Assembly: GCF_015645385.1 (NCBI RefSeq)
Contig: NZ_JADOET010000002.1
Coordinates: 186,001 to 250,000, forward strand
Reading direction: 5' to 3'
DNA from: Winogradskyella marina
GTDB lineage: Bacteria > Bacteroidota > Bacteroidia > Flavobacteriales > Flavobacteriaceae
Length of the DNA: 64,000 nucleotides
Part shown: in pieces, positions 42,717-52,693 of the stretch
Layout: each line of letters begins with the position of its first letter
Position numbering within the stretch: position 1 is the stretch's first letter
Notes under the pieces: model-generated
Database searches by the model: none
What the model saw: only the letters and a program-made list of their open reading frames with translations
What the model was told of the DNA's origin: nothing
Made by a program: the position numbers and the translations under genes

Positions 42717-43559
42717 ATGACAACTCACTATCAAACACGATATGCGGCATCACCACAAGACGTGAAAAATTACGATACGAATAGATTAAGAGATGAATTT
42801 TTGATTAGTAACGTTATGGAAGATGATGCTATAAATTTAGTCTATTCTCATTATGATAGATTTATTACTGGTGGAGCTGTTCCAGTAAAAAATGAATTAA
42901 AACTTGAATCTATAGAGCCCTTAAAAGCAGATTATTTTTTAGAACGACGCGAATTAGGAATTATAAATGTTGGTGGCAAAGGCACTGTTTCTGTCAATGG
43001 TGTAGCTTATCATTTAGATTATAAAGAAGCATTATACATAGGTAGAGAAAATAAAGATGTTAGCTTTAGTAGTGAGGATGCTACAAATCCGGCAAAATTT
43101 TATTTAAACTCTACACCTGCTCATAAAACGTTTCCAACTAAAAAAATTAGTAGAGAAGATGCCGAAGTGGTAGAATTAGGTGCTTTAGAAACAGCAAATG
43201 CCAGAACAATTAGAAAACTAATTGTAAATAGTGTGGTTGAAACATGCCAAGTACAAATGGGTATGACCGAATTGAAAACGGGAAGTGTTTGGAATACCAT
43301 GCCAGCTCATGTACACGATAGACGTATGGAAGTTTACTTTTATTTTGAGGTGCCAGAGGATCAGGCTGTCTGCCATTTTATGGGAGAACCTGAAGAAACA
43401 AGACATATTTGGATGGCCAATAACCAAGCTGTAATTTCTCCACCTTGGTCTATACATTCAGGCTCAGGAACGAGTAACTATATCTTTATTTGGGGTATGG
43501 CTGGAGAAAATTTAGACTACGGAGATATGGATCACTGTAAGATCAATGAGTTAAAATAA
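42717..43559 (+). CDS. kduI: 5-dehydro-4-deoxy-D-glucuronate isomerase
   Basis: A 280-aa cupin enzyme converting 4-deoxy-L-threo-5-hexosulose uronate to 3-deoxy-D-glycero-2,5-hexodiulosonate after unsaturated uronate release. The N-terminus [20 protein letters not shown] and the zinc-site segment [20 protein letters not shown] are those of KduI. LINVGGK-type turns and the final [20 protein letters not shown] complete the family pattern. I start at ATG 42717; the TTG at 42711 is also in frame. It is followed 19 bases later by kduD; both are under the palindromic operator. Confidence 0.96.
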   Translation: MTTHYQTRYAASPQDVKNYDTNRLRDEFLISNVMEDDAINLVYSHYDRFITGGAVPVKNELKLESIEPLKADYFLERRELGIINVGGKGTVSVNGVAYHLDYKEALYIGRENKDVSFSSEDATNPAKFYLNSTPAHKTFPTKKISREDAEVVELGALETANARTIRKLIVNSVVETCQVQMGMTELKTGSVWNTMPAHVHDRRMEVYFYFEVPEDQAVCHFMGEPEETRHIWMANNQAVISPPWSIHSGSGTSNYIFIWGMAGENLDYGDMDHCKINELK

Positions 43560-43578
43560 TTTTTTAAAAACAGCAATT

Positions 43579-44373
43579 ATGTCAATTAACTTATTTGATT
43601 TAACAGGAAAAACAGCATTAATAACTGGAGCTACGCATGGTTTAGGAATGGCAATGGCTAAAGGTATTGGAAATGCAGGTGCTAAAATTGTTGTAAACGG
43701 AAATTCGTCACAAGCAAAATTAGATGACGCTGTTGCAACTTATAAAGAATCTGGTATTGAAGCCTACGGTTACCTTTTTGATGTTACAGATGAGGTCGCT
43801 GTAAAAGAAAATATTGAAAAAATTGAAAAAGAAGTTGGTTCCATTGATATTTTAGTCAATAATGCAGGAATTATTAAACGCACTCCATTGGTAGATATGG
43901 AGGTGGACGATTTTAAAGCGGTTGTTGATGTTGATTTAGTGGCACCTTTCATTGTTTCTAAGCATGTTGTGAAAGGAATGATTGAAAGAAAAAGTGGAAA
44001 AATCATTAACATTTGTTCCATGATGAGTGAGTTAGGTCGAAATTCTGTTGGTGCTTATGCGGCTGCAAAAGGTGGACTTAAAATGCTGACACAAAATATG
44101 GCTACAGAATGGGCTAAACACAACATTCAAACCAATGGAATAGGTCCTGGGTATTTTGCAACAAGTCAAACAGAACCTATTAGAGTAGATGGTCATCCTT
44201 TTAATGATTTTATTGTTAATAGAACACCATCAGGAAAATGGGGAGACCCAGATGACTTACAAGGTGCAGCTATATTTTTAAGTTCTAGAGCTAGTGATTT
44301 TGTTAATGGTCAAGTTGTGTATGTAGATGGTGGAATCCTTGCAACGATTGGTAAACCAGCCAACGAAGATTAA
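43579..44373 (+). CDS. kduD: 2-dehydro-3-deoxy-D-gluconate 5-dehydrogenase (SDR)
   Basis: A 264-aa short-chain dehydrogenase acting after KduI, reducing the 2,5-diketo compound to 2-keto-3-deoxygluconate. The cofactor motif is TGATHGLG (16-23), NNAG is at 94-97, and the catalytic triad is Ser147, Tyr160 and Lys164 (YAAAK). The sequence resembles KduD rather than generic SDRs, and its position behind kduI makes that firm. The next step (kinase and aldolase) is not in this window. Confidence 0.95.
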   Translation: MSINLFDLTGKTALITGATHGLGMAMAKGIGNAGAKIVVNGNSSQAKLDDAVATYKESGIEAYGYLFDVTDEVAVKENIEKIEKEVGSIDILVNNAGIIKRTPLVDMEVDDFKAVVDVDLVAPFIVSKHVVKGMIERKSGKIINICSMMSELGRNSVGAYAAAKGGLKMLTQNMATEWAKHNIQTNGIGPGYFATSQTEPIRVDGHPFNDFIVNRTPSGKWGDPDDLQGAAIFLSSRASDFVNGQVVYVDGGILATIGKPANED

Positions 44374-44389
44374 TAAATCTAATATTATT

Positions 44390-45565
44390 ATGAAAATCAT
44401 AAAAAAACCTATTGCTTTAGTATTGATAGTTCTATTATGTGCTTGTGAGCAAGAGAAAAATAGTACCGTTATTAGCGTGAAAAACACATTAGATTTTGAA
44501 CGCTCTTTTGAGACGGTAGAAATTGATATAACGTCATTAGATGCAGAAAATTCATCAAATATTGGTATAAAAGATGTGAATACAGGTGAGCTTCAAGTGA
44601 CCCAATTAGTCGATAATGATGGAGATGGCTCTATGGATGTCATTTTATTTCAACCTAAAGTGGCTTCAAAATCTGTAGCTAAATTTGAGGTGGTGACAAT
44701 TACCGAAGCAGAACAACCTAAAGCAGCAGATTTGTGTTATTCGCGTTTTGTACCAGAACGTACAGATGACTATACGTGGGAAAATGATAAAGTTGCGTTT
44801 CGGGTATATGGGCCAACGGCACAAAAAATGATTGAAGATAGTATTCCTGGTGGTACACTTTCTAGTGGTGTTGACGCTTGGTTAAAACGTGTAGAATATC
44901 CAATTATTAATAAATGGTACAAAAAGGAAACTGAAACAGACGGAAGTTATCATATCGATACAGGAGAAGGATTAGATGATTTTCATGTTGGTGCTAGTCG
45001 TGGAGTAGGAGGTATTGCTGTAAAAGTGGATGCGACGTATTATACCGCTAAAAACTTTACCAATTGGCGTACAATAACAACGGGCCCTCTTAGAACTAGT
45101 TTTTATTTGGAATATGAAAATTGGGATGCAGGCGGAAACACCATTATAGAATCAAAAGTAATCAGTTTAGATTTAGGTCAGAATTTTTCGAAATTTAATG
45201 TGTCATTAGAAGGTGTCAAAAACATTTCTGCTGGTTTAACATTGCATGAAAAAGATGGTGAGGTTTCTGGTCATAAAGAAGAAGGCTGGGTGAGTTATTG
45301 GCAGCCTCATGCCGATTCAGAATTAGGAACTGCTATTATTGCGTCTAAAGATTATTTTAATGATTTTGAGACTTATAATAGTGACATAAAAGACCTGAGT
45401 AATGCCTATGCACATCTTAATGTCATCGACAATATGGTTGTTTATTACGCTGGTTTTGGGTGGAAAAAAAGTGGTCATTTTGCTTCTGAGAAAGCATGGG
45501 AAGACTATATAGTTACATTTTCAAAATGTGTAAACAACCCTTTAGAAATTAGCTTGAATAAGTAG
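44390..45565 (+). CDS. DUF4861-family lipoprotein
   Basis: A 391-aa protein from ATG 44390 (longer frames lie in the kduD end). The signal MKIIKKPIALVLIVLLCACE ends in a lipobox with Cys19. The mature protein contains CYSRFVPERTDDYTWENDKV, then AFRVYGPTAQ, and later YHIDTGEGLDDFHVGASRGVGG, which I recognise as DUF4861. The family accompanies uronate/pectin/ulvan-type loci and has a beta-sandwich appearance; its chemistry is not settled. It is 16 bases after kduD in the same operon, suggesting a surface or periplasmic step on the same substrate. Confidence 0.85.
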   Translation: MKIIKKPIALVLIVLLCACEQEKNSTVISVKNTLDFERSFETVEIDITSLDAENSSNIGIKDVNTGELQVTQLVDNDGDGSMDVILFQPKVASKSVAKFEVVTITEAEQPKAADLCYSRFVPERTDDYTWENDKVAFRVYGPTAQKMIEDSIPGGTLSSGVDAWLKRVEYPIINKWYKKETETDGSYHIDTGEGLDDFHVGASRGVGGIAVKVDATYYTAKNFTNWRTITTGPLRTSFYLEYENWDAGGNTIIESKVISLDLGQNFSKFNVSLEGVKNISAGLTLHEKDGEVSGHKEEGWVSYWQPHADSELGTAIIASKDYFNDFETYNSDIKDLSNAYAHLNVIDNMVVYYAGFGWKKSGHFASEKAWEDYIVTFSKCVNNPLEISLNK

Positions 45566-45657
45566 ACTGTAAATCAGATGTCATTAGGAGTTTAAACTTG
45601 TTTCAATAAAGATAATTTCTTGAAGTATGGTTTAATTTCAGAACATTAAAATAACTT

Positions 45658-45693
45658 AAAGCCATAGTTTCACGACGTTAAAGCTATGGCTTT
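45658..45693. terminator. Bidirectional terminator overlapping the araC-type gene end
   Basis: A 10-bp perfect stem AAAGCCATAG / CTATGGCTTT with a 16-base loop. The right arm includes the TAG stop of the AraC gene; it serves the converging DUF4861 operon as well. Confidence 0.75.
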
Positions 45694-46550
45694 CTTCTAA
45701 TTTGCCCTGGAGAATACCCCATTTTATTTTTAAATACTTTTGAAAAATAGAATAGCGAATTAAACCCTGTTTTAGCTGAAATTTCCTTTAAAGAAAGCGT
45801 GGTATTCACCATAAGTCGTTTCGCATGTTCTAGCCGTTCTTGAATAAGATATTGCTGTAAGGAAATACCAGTATTATTTTTAAAAACCGTTCTAAACCTG
45901 TTGTAACTTAAGTGATGCTCACTAGCCAGTTTTTTGAAGTCTACATCTGTATTAAGATTCTCTCTAATAAAATCAATAATTTTTTTGCAAAGCTCTTCTT
46001 CTCGATTACCTGTTTCTTGGTTTTCATAAGAAATAACATAGGCAACCAACTGTAAAACGATGCCTGCTAAAATTTTTCTAAATCCTGGGCTATTTCTTTT
46101 AACTAATTTTATAGATTGATTAAATAAAAATATCAGCTCATCCTGATATCCCATTTGTTTCACATAGGACGTATTATTAGGAAACAAATCTTTAAGTATT
46201 TTATTAGATAAAACCTCACCTCGTATGCCCATCCAATACTCTTCCCATCCTGTGTCTTCATCTGGTTTGTACTTATGCCATTCTCCTGGGTATAATAACA
46301 TAATATCTCCTGAGTTCACTTCCCATTTACCAGATTTTGTCTCTAACGTACCCTTTCCTGTAGGTACATACACAAGATAGCATCCAGGTAACGTTCTGCC
46401 CATGACTTGTTGAAAGTCATGGGTGTCTGGGTGACCTTCTAATGGGTATTGAGCTCCAGGGTAAATATGCTGATAGCCACATGTAGGTACATAAACACCC
46501 CAAACCTCGGCTTCAGGGTCGTCAGCTAAATAGTGAAAAAAACTGTCCAT
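45684..46550 (-). CDS. AraC-family transcriptional regulator
   Basis: A 288-aa regulator. The N-terminal half is a cupin-type sensing domain (YLVYVPTGKGTLETKSGKWE, then GDIMLLYPGEWHKYKPDED). The C-terminal 100 residues carry two HTHs: LASEHHLSYNRFRTVFKNN, then LSLKEISAKTGFNSLFYFSK and VFKNKMGYSPGQIRR. It probably senses a sugar and activates the divergent desaturase-fusion operon (213 bases away) and/or the susCD genes. Confidence 0.93.
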   Translation of the reverse strand: MDSFFHYLADDPEAEVWGVYVPTCGYQHIYPGAQYPLEGHPDTHDFQQVMGRTLPGCYLVYVPTGKGTLETKSGKWEVNSGDIMLLYPGEWHKYKPDEDTGWEEYWMGIRGEVLSNKILKDLFPNNTSYVKQMGYQDELIFLFNQSIKLVKRNSPGFRKILAGIVLQLVAYVISYENQETGNREEELCKKIIDFIRENLNTDVDFKKLASEHHLSYNRFRTVFKNNTGISLQQYLIQERLEHAKRLMVNTTLSLKEISAKTGFNSLFYFSKVFKNKMGYSPGQIRRKP

Positions 46551-46763
46551 ATCTAATCAAATGTAGACATTTTGAACAACAAAACCAACAAAACGTCTAT
46601 TGTTTGGAATAGGTGATTCCGCTAAGTTTGTAAATCACCCATATTGAATAAAGTGTTTCTCATGGCGCTATAATCAATTTTCATCACGTCAATTTATAAG
46701 AGCAAAAATTAACCGTTTGCAAATTTGACATAACACAGGGTATGAAAACAGTAAAAAATTAAA

Positions 46764-49097
46764 ATGATAGATCTAGAACCAAAGGTTGTAATACAAAAAA
46801 CACATAAAGAAAAGACTTTGGCTCATGAAACGTCTATGCCGAACTCTCAAATTGAATTAGACTATGCACTAACAGGAAAAAACGCTGCTAGAGCTATAGA
46901 ATTAGGACTTGCTGAGGCAGATTGGTATCAAACTCCTGTGCCTCGCAAAACAATGCGAAAATTACTGGTAAGAAAAGATGGACCAGCCATTGTAGATACT
47001 TTGCTTTTGGTTGCTATTTTAGTCAGTACAGCAGTAGCTACCATTTTACTTTGGGGAACTTGGTGGGTTGTCATTCCTTATCTTATTTATGCTGTCTTTT
47101 ATAGTACAAGTTCAGACTCTAGATGGCATGAATGTAGCCATGGAACAGCATTTAAAACTGATTGGATGAATAATGTTGTTTATGAAGTAGCATCGTTTAT
47201 GGTGATGAGAGAATCTGTAGTTTGGCGCTGGAGTCATACACGTCATCATAGTGATACTATTATTGTAGGACGCGATCCAGAAATTCAAATACCACGTCCA
47301 CCAAACATCAAGAATCTTATTTTATCTCTATTTAATTGGGGAGGTTACAAAACATTCTTTCCAAGTTTAATTCGGCATGCATTTGGAAAAATTACGGATT
47401 CGGAAAAAACGTATATTCCAGAAACTGAATTTGGTAAAATTTTTACAATAGCACGTATTTACCTAGCAATTTATATTGCTGTTATTAGTTTGTCTATTAT
47501 TTTGAGTAGTTGGATTCCCATATTTCTATTTGTATTACCTCAATTTTTTGGGACTTGGCTGATGATTGTGCATAACACTACACAACATGCTGGTTTAGCA
47601 GAAAATGTTTTAGATCACCGTTTAAATTGCCGTACCGTTTATATGAATCCAATAAGCAGGTTTATATATTGGAATATGAACTACCACACAGAACATCATA
47701 TGTTTCCACTTGTGCCTTACCATGCACTTCCTAAATTACACGAACTTATAAAAGACGATTGTCCTCCAGTTTACACGTCTATTTACAGTGCTTGGAGTGA
47801 AATACTACCTGCCATAAAAAGACAAGTTAAAGAACCTGGTTATTACGTTAAACGTAAATTACCAGAAGGAAAAAACGTAGCACCAGAAGGTTTAGTAAAG
47901 TCTAATGTATTACCTGATTCTGAAGGCTGGTTAGAAGTTTGTGCTGACAAAGATTTAGAGGTTGAAGATATTATTAGATTTGATCATGTAAAGAAAACCT
48001 TTGCCCTTTTTCGTGATAGTCAAGGCTGTCTTCATGCTACAGATGGTATTTGCACACATGGAAATACACACTTAAGTGAAGGTTTAATAAAAGGTAAAAT
48101 CATAGAATGCCCAAAACATAATGGACGTTTTAATATTGAAGATGGTTCTCCTGCTCGTGCTCCTATTTGTCAAGGATTGGCAACTTATCCTATTGAAAAC
48201 CGAAACAATAAAATCTGGCTAAATATTGAAAAGGCAGGTGGAGCAGGTTCTCGAAAGAAAAAGCGCTATGATTTAAAAGTAATTAGTAACCAAAATGTTT
48301 CAACATTTATAAAGGAACTTATTCTTGAACCTATAAATACGAATGAAAAAATAGAATTTGTGCCTGGAGATTATATGCAAATTAACATTCCAGAGTATAA
48401 TGAAATACCATTCAATCAATTTGATATTCCAGAGCCTTATGCTGCCGTTTGGAATCATCAAAGAATTTTTGATTTAAGTAGTAGTAATACAGAAGTTGGT
48501 CGCGTTAATAATTATTCATTAGCCAGTAACGGACTTAAAGAACACACACTTAAATTTAATGTTCGTATAGCGACTCCACCACCTGGTCAAGATTGTCCTC
48601 CAGGCATTGGTTCTAGTTATATTTTTAATCTAAAACCAGGTGATCGTGTAACTGCTATTGGTAGTTTTGGAGATTTTCATATAAAACCGACACAGAGAGA
48701 AATGGTTTATATTGGAGGTGGAGCTGGTATGGCGCCAATACGTTCTCATATTGCGCATCTATTCGAAAATGAGTCTACCCATAGAAAAGTGAGTTACTGG
48801 TATGGAGCACGCTCTAAACAAGAAATATTTTATGATGATTATTTTGAAAGTATTGAAGATGCACATGCTAATTTCAATTTTCAAATAGCACTTTCTGAAC
48901 CGTTAGAAGATGATAAATGGGAAGGTCAAACGGGTTTTATTCATCAAGTCGTTTTTGACAATTATTTAAAAACGCATCCCAACCCTAAAGCCATAGAATT
49001 TTATCTATGCGGTCCACCAAAGATGATTAAGGCCTGTACCAAAATGTTGACTCAACTGGGAGTAACAAGTCCTCAAATTGCTTTTGATGAGTTTTAA
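46764..49097 (+). CDS. Fatty-acid-desaturase/Rieske/reductase fusion (self-contained oxygenase)
   Basis: A 777-aa three-part protein. Residues about 75-340 are a membrane desaturase/AlkB-type di-iron domain with four His clusters: HECSH (122-126), HTRHH (158-162), HNTTQH (270-275) and HTEHH (308-312). Residues about 390-490 are a Rieske 2Fe-2S domain, with Cys430-x-His432 and Cys449-x2-His452. Residues about 500-777 are an FAD/NAD reductase (NNYSLAS and YIGGGAGMAPIRS, then FYLCGPPKMIKACTKML) without the plant-type ferredoxin domain. The chain NAD(P)H, FAD, Rieske, di-iron is therefore complete in one polypeptide. Substrate unknown. It is in one operon with a creatininase-family protein and an aldo/keto reductase. 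Confidence 0.9.
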   Translation: MIDLEPKVVIQKTHKEKTLAHETSMPNSQIELDYALTGKNAARAIELGLAEADWYQTPVPRKTMRKLLVRKDGPAIVDTLLLVAILVSTAVATILLWGTWWVVIPYLIYAVFYSTSSDSRWHECSHGTAFKTDWMNNVVYEVASFMVMRESVVWRWSHTRHHSDTIIVGRDPEIQIPRPPNIKNLILSLFNWGGYKTFFPSLIRHAFGKITDSEKTYIPETEFGKIFTIARIYLAIYIAVISLSIILSSWIPIFLFVLPQFFGTWLMIVHNTTQHAGLAENVLDHRLNCRTVYMNPISRFIYWNMNYHTEHHMFPLVPYHALPKLHELIKDDCPPVYTSIYSAWSEILPAIKRQVKEPGYYVKRKLPEGKNVAPEGLVKSNVLPDSEGWLEVCADKDLEVEDIIRFDHVKKTFALFRDSQGCLHATDGICTHGNTHLSEGLIKGKIIECPKHNGRFNIEDGSPARAPICQGLATYPIENRNNKIWLNIEKAGGAGSRKKKRYDLKVISNQNVSTFIKELILEPINTNEKIEFVPGDYMQINIPEYNEIPFNQFDIPEPYAAVWNHQRIFDLSSSNTEVGRVNNYSLASNGLKEHTLKFNVRIATPPPGQDCPPGIGSSYIFNLKPGDRVTAIGSFGDFHIKPTQREMVYIGGGAGMAPIRSHIAHLFENESTHRKVSYWYGARSKQEIFYDDYFESIEDAHANFNFQIALSEPLEDDKWEGQTGFIHQVVFDNYLKTHPNPKAIEFYLCGPPKMIKACTKMLTQLGVTSPQIAFDEF

Positions 49098-49840
49098 TGC
49101 AGAATGATATGAATATTGTTAATGACACTACAAACACAGCTTCTACTTGGGGACTATACGACCAAATGCGACCTCAGGAAATTGAAGCAATTCAAAAAAA
49201 AACACCTATTGCATATTTGCCTTGGGGAGCCATTGAATATCATGGAAGTCATAATCCTACTGGTCTTGATAGTATAAAAGCGTTTAGCTTGTGTAAAGAC
49301 TTAGCAGAAAAAAATGGAGGTCTTGTTTTTCCTGTAATTAGTTTGGCGGCTAACTTAATTAAGTCTTATCCAGGTGTCAACTTCCCTAAGCATTCTATTG
49401 AATTCTCAGAGAAGCTCATTAGGCTTGCTTGTGAAGAGTATTTGGAACAACTAGTTGTGCAAGGTTTTAAAATTATTGTTTTATTATCTGGTCATGCCGG
49501 AGAACCTCATCTCACCATTTTAAAAACTGTAGCCGAAGCGTTTAATAGTAAATATCCGGATAGGAGATTTTGGGCATTAGCAGAATTTGATATACTACCT
49601 GATGATTTATTGGTCGCTAACCATTCTGCTATAGGTGAAACGTCCTTACAATTATACTACGCACCTGAAACGGTAGATTTAGAGACCTTACCAAAGGACA
49701 GATCAATTACGCTAGAACTAGATGCTGTTTCTGGTGACGATCCAAGATTAGCGACCAAAGCATTAGGTGAAAAGATTGTAAAATTATTTCTAAGAAATGC
49801 ATCATTAATTATAGAAGAGTTAAAACAAAAATTTTTATGA
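49097..49840 (+). CDS. Creatininase-family amidohydrolase
   Basis: A 247-aa metal-dependent hydrolase. Metal residues are in LPWGAIEYHGSHNPTGLDS (Glu, His, Asp) and LLSGHAGEPH, with IGETSLQLYYAPE containing the conserved Glu. The family includes creatininase, MftE-type peptidases, pyrimidine deformylase and IolN, which hydrolyses 3-dehydro-scyllo-inosose. In a carbohydrate locus a sugar-ring or amide substrate is possible. It overlaps the oxygenase gene by 1 base and the aldo/keto reductase gene by 4. Confidence 0.85.
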   Translation: MQNDMNIVNDTTNTASTWGLYDQMRPQEIEAIQKKTPIAYLPWGAIEYHGSHNPTGLDSIKAFSLCKDLAEKNGGLVFPVISLAANLIKSYPGVNFPKHSIEFSEKLIRLACEEYLEQLVVQGFKIIVLLSGHAGEPHLTILKTVAEAFNSKYPDRRFWALAEFDILPDDLLVANHSAIGETSLQLYYAPETVDLETLPKDRSITLELDAVSGDDPRLATKALGEKIVKLFLRNASLIIEELKQKFL

Positions 49841-50799
49841 AGTATAGAAAATTAGGAAGAACAGGTATAGAAATTAGCGAAATTAGTCTAGGTACTTGGG
49901 CTTTTGGTAATAAAGTTTATGGAGGTGTTGATGAGAAGGATGGGATAAATACCATTCATGCCGGTATTGATATGGGTGTAAATATTTTTGATACAGCACC
50001 ACAATACGGAACTCCAGAACAAGATGGTGTTGCCGAAATAGTTTTAGGAAAGGCACTAAAAGGCAAACGTGATAAGGTACATATCTCTACAAAATTTGGA
50101 CGAAATCCGACGATTAAAAATGGAGCGTCTCAATTCTATAAGTCGCGAGTAATTGACTCTGTAGAAGAGAGTTTAAAACGGTTACAAACCGATTATATAG
50201 ATGTATTGTTCTTTCATTCCCCTTTTTCACCTGAAGAAATCGATGATGATGTCTGGGAAGGAATTGAACAAGTAAAAAGACAAGGTAAAGTACGCTTTAT
50301 TGGGCATTCTATTTCCATGTTTCAACAGACCGAAAATATGGCACGTCAATGGGCAAAAGAAGGTAAAATAGACGTTATTCAAGTGGTGTTGAGTTTAATG
50401 AATAAAGAATCTCAGGAATTAATCGAAGAATTACAAGAATATCCAATAGGTGTCTTTGGACGAGAGTGTTTGGCAAACGGGTTTTTATCAGGAGCTATTA
50501 CAAAAGATACAAATTTTGTAGCAGGCACATTGAATGCACGTTATTCGCGTGAAGACATTGCAGAGCGTGTTGACCAAGTAGAAGCTTTTAAGTTTTTACT
50601 GAGGGATGACGTTAAAAATATGCCACAAGCAGCCTTACGTTGGGTATTGGATCAGAAAGGGGTTTCAACGGTTTTATCAGGAGCTAAAAATATCAGCGAG
50701 TTAAAGGGAGCGGTCTCTGCTTCAGAAGCAAGGTCTTTTACTGAATCAGAATTAAAATTGGCTAAGCAACTATTAAAAAAAGATTTTGAGCCGGCTTAA
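49837..50799 (+). CDS. Aldo/keto reductase
   Basis: A 320-aa NAD(P)H-dependent reductase with the AKR tetrad Asp52 and Tyr57 (FDTAPQYG), Lys86 (ISTKFGR) and His127 (LFFHSPF). It belongs to the group with LGRTGIEISEISLGTWAFG at the N-terminus. It would reduce a sugar aldehyde or ketone. The start overlaps the creatininase-family stop (ATGA). A strong terminator follows. Confidence 0.93.
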   Translation: MKYRKLGRTGIEISEISLGTWAFGNKVYGGVDEKDGINTIHAGIDMGVNIFDTAPQYGTPEQDGVAEIVLGKALKGKRDKVHISTKFGRNPTIKNGASQFYKSRVIDSVEESLKRLQTDYIDVLFFHSPFSPEEIDDDVWEGIEQVKRQGKVRFIGHSISMFQQTENMARQWAKEGKIDVIQVVLSLMNKESQELIEELQEYPIGVFGRECLANGFLSGAITKDTNFVAGTLNARYSREDIAERVDQVEAFKFLLRDDVKNMPQAALRWVLDQKGVSTVLSGAKNISELKGAVSASEARSFTESELKLAKQLLKKDFEPA

Positions 50800-50861
50800 A
50801 CCTTATATGAGATTTGTTGCGTAACATAATTATAAGGTAATACGATAGTATTAAATATAAA

Positions 50862-50900
50862 AAACCTCCAGTACAACTTTATACATTGTACTGGAGGTTT
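50862..50900. terminator. Bidirectional terminator between the oxygenase operon and the PUL
   Basis: A perfect 15-bp stem AAACCTCCAGTACAA / TTGTACTGGAGGTTT with a 9-base loop. It lies between the + strand aldo/keto reductase and the minus-strand PUL end. Confidence 0.93.
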
Positions 50901-50954
50901 CTATTTTTAGTAAGTTTTAAATACTATATTATTTTGAGCTTAGATACCCACTTT

Positions 50955-52682
50955 TTACTCATCTTCCAAAGTTACTGTTAAGATAGGAGCTGTAGCCGCT
51001 GATTCTGCACTATCAAACTGTAAATGTGCCCAAAGTGGCATGTCATTTCGGTTAGCACCAATTCTAAGAAACATAAATTCTCCGGCACTTGCTCCATTAT
51101 CATATTGGTCATTCATAAAAGTCGCCAAGTCTATACTAGATGGGTCATCCATAACAAATTCTCCAAGAGCACCTCCATCTGTAATAAAACCTTGTTGAAT
51201 TGCAGTAGCATTGGCATCGGTATCATAGTCTCCAGTGAAATAGTCTGTAGATAGGACCTCTGAAGTTGATCTGGAAGCTATAGCGTACACATCAAACTCT
51301 ACAGGAACCCAAGAGTTGTTATTAACGACATTGACCTTTAAAACGGCTGATTTCACCCTTTTACCTTCAGGAATTTCTGGTAAAGCAAATGGCATCACAC
51401 TAACGACTTGATCATCACCTCCAACACCTGTGGCTACATGCCCACCAAATAGTTGAGTCCATGTTGCATCCACAGAGCCTCCACTCCAAATAGTAGCATC
51501 TCCTGCATCCGCAGTTACATCGAAGGCCGCGTTTGGATCAACAATATCAATAGTAAAAGTTAACTCAGAGGACTCTACACCATTGGTAGCAACGATGGTA
51601 ATATCATAGGTACCTAAATCGCATCCTCCACAATCGGAATATGGGTCAAAAGTTATGGCTCCAGATCCAAAGCCGTTATCTACAAAATTTGCGAATTGCG
51701 GTAAATCATTTGCTTCCATAGTAATATTGCCACCTAAAGGATCTACGGCTTCAATTTCTACTTCTAAAACAGCTCCTTCCGCTAATACAACATCATCTAC
51801 AGGTAGAAAAACAGGCGCTTGATTTTGTGTTAGTGTCGTGATTTCCATATTTAACACTCTATGCGTTCCAGGATCATCCAAATTAAAATTACCAGCGACC
51901 ATAGACCAATAATCTTGGTGTGTAATTTTACGTCTAAATTTATAATTTTCTCCAATTTGAACAACGTCTCCACCTTGCTCATTGGCGTATATGTCATAAG
52001 TCATAGTAACAGCATCGATATCCATTCTTACATGATACGTTAAACCAGCATGATATTCTAGCTCGTTATCTGCTGCATACCCAGTATCATCATAAGCATC
52101 TATTTTTCCTGAAGGATTTAATCTTACAATGCATGAGTTATCAGAATACGTTGTTGCGATACCATCTAAAATACCAACAACACCATCCATGATGTCTTTA
52201 CTAGGAATCATATCAAACTCAACAGTAAATGTACCTGTTTGAGTGCCTTGCGGAATTGGAATAGATTGCCATTCGTTAATTCTACTCGTGTAACCATCGA
52301 GATTACCTCTAAAATTAAAGACCACTGTTTTTTCATATCCAGAAGGTCGGGTCGCAATAAAATTAACTCTTTTGGTCTCTTCTTCGGTTGGAGCGTAAGT
52401 ATAGTTTAAGTCGTTACTTAATATTTCACCAGTTTCATCGTCTACCCATTGTACTGTGGTGTCTTCACTTGGTGATACTTGTAGGTTTAGGTCTAATGTT
52501 TCTCCTATTAAAACATCATAACCTTCCCATGCAATGCCGGTTATATTATCTCCTTCACCCCAAAAATAAACGGTTAAATCCGTGTCAGATAGTGTTGGAT
52601 TTTTTACATCGTCTTGACTGCAAGATGACGTAAGAAGTAATAAAAGACTAAAAATATAGGCACTATAATTCTTTATTTTCAT
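50955..52682 (-). CDS. Surface glycan-binding lipoprotein at the SusE position
   Basis: A 575-aa lipoprotein: MKIKNYSAYIFSLLLLLTSS ends at the lipobox Cys21. The order appears to be an Ig/PKD-like domain (about 55-125), a lectin/concanavalin-like domain (about 140-290, TGTFTVEFDMIPSKDIMDGV), a cadherin-like domain (about 295-385) and a C-terminal beta domain with a CBM look (about 390-575). It is 11 bases after susD, the classic place of SusE-type glycan-binding proteins. It should hold the polysaccharide at the cell surface for SusCD uptake; no enzyme motif is visible. Confidence 0.8.
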   Translation of the reverse strand: MKIKNYSAYIFSLLLLLTSSCSQDDVKNPTLSDTDLTVYFWGEGDNITGIAWEGYDVLIGETLDLNLQVSPSEDTTVQWVDDETGEILSNDLNYTYAPTEEETKRVNFIATRPSGYEKTVVFNFRGNLDGYTSRINEWQSIPIPQGTQTGTFTVEFDMIPSKDIMDGVVGILDGIATTYSDNSCIVRLNPSGKIDAYDDTGYAADNELEYHAGLTYHVRMDIDAVTMTYDIYANEQGGDVVQIGENYKFRRKITHQDYWSMVAGNFNLDDPGTHRVLNMEITTLTQNQAPVFLPVDDVVLAEGAVLEVEIEAVDPLGGNITMEANDLPQFANFVDNGFGSGAITFDPYSDCGGCDLGTYDITIVATNGVESSELTFTIDIVDPNAAFDVTADAGDATIWSGGSVDATWTQLFGGHVATGVGGDDQVVSVMPFALPEIPEGKRVKSAVLKVNVVNNNSWVPVEFDVYAIASRSTSEVLSTDYFTGDYDTDANATAIQQGFITDGGALGEFVMDDPSSIDLATFMNDQYDNGASAGEFMFLRIGANRNDMPLWAHLQFDSAESAATAPILTVTLEDE

Positions 52683-52693
52683 AATGTGTTTTT

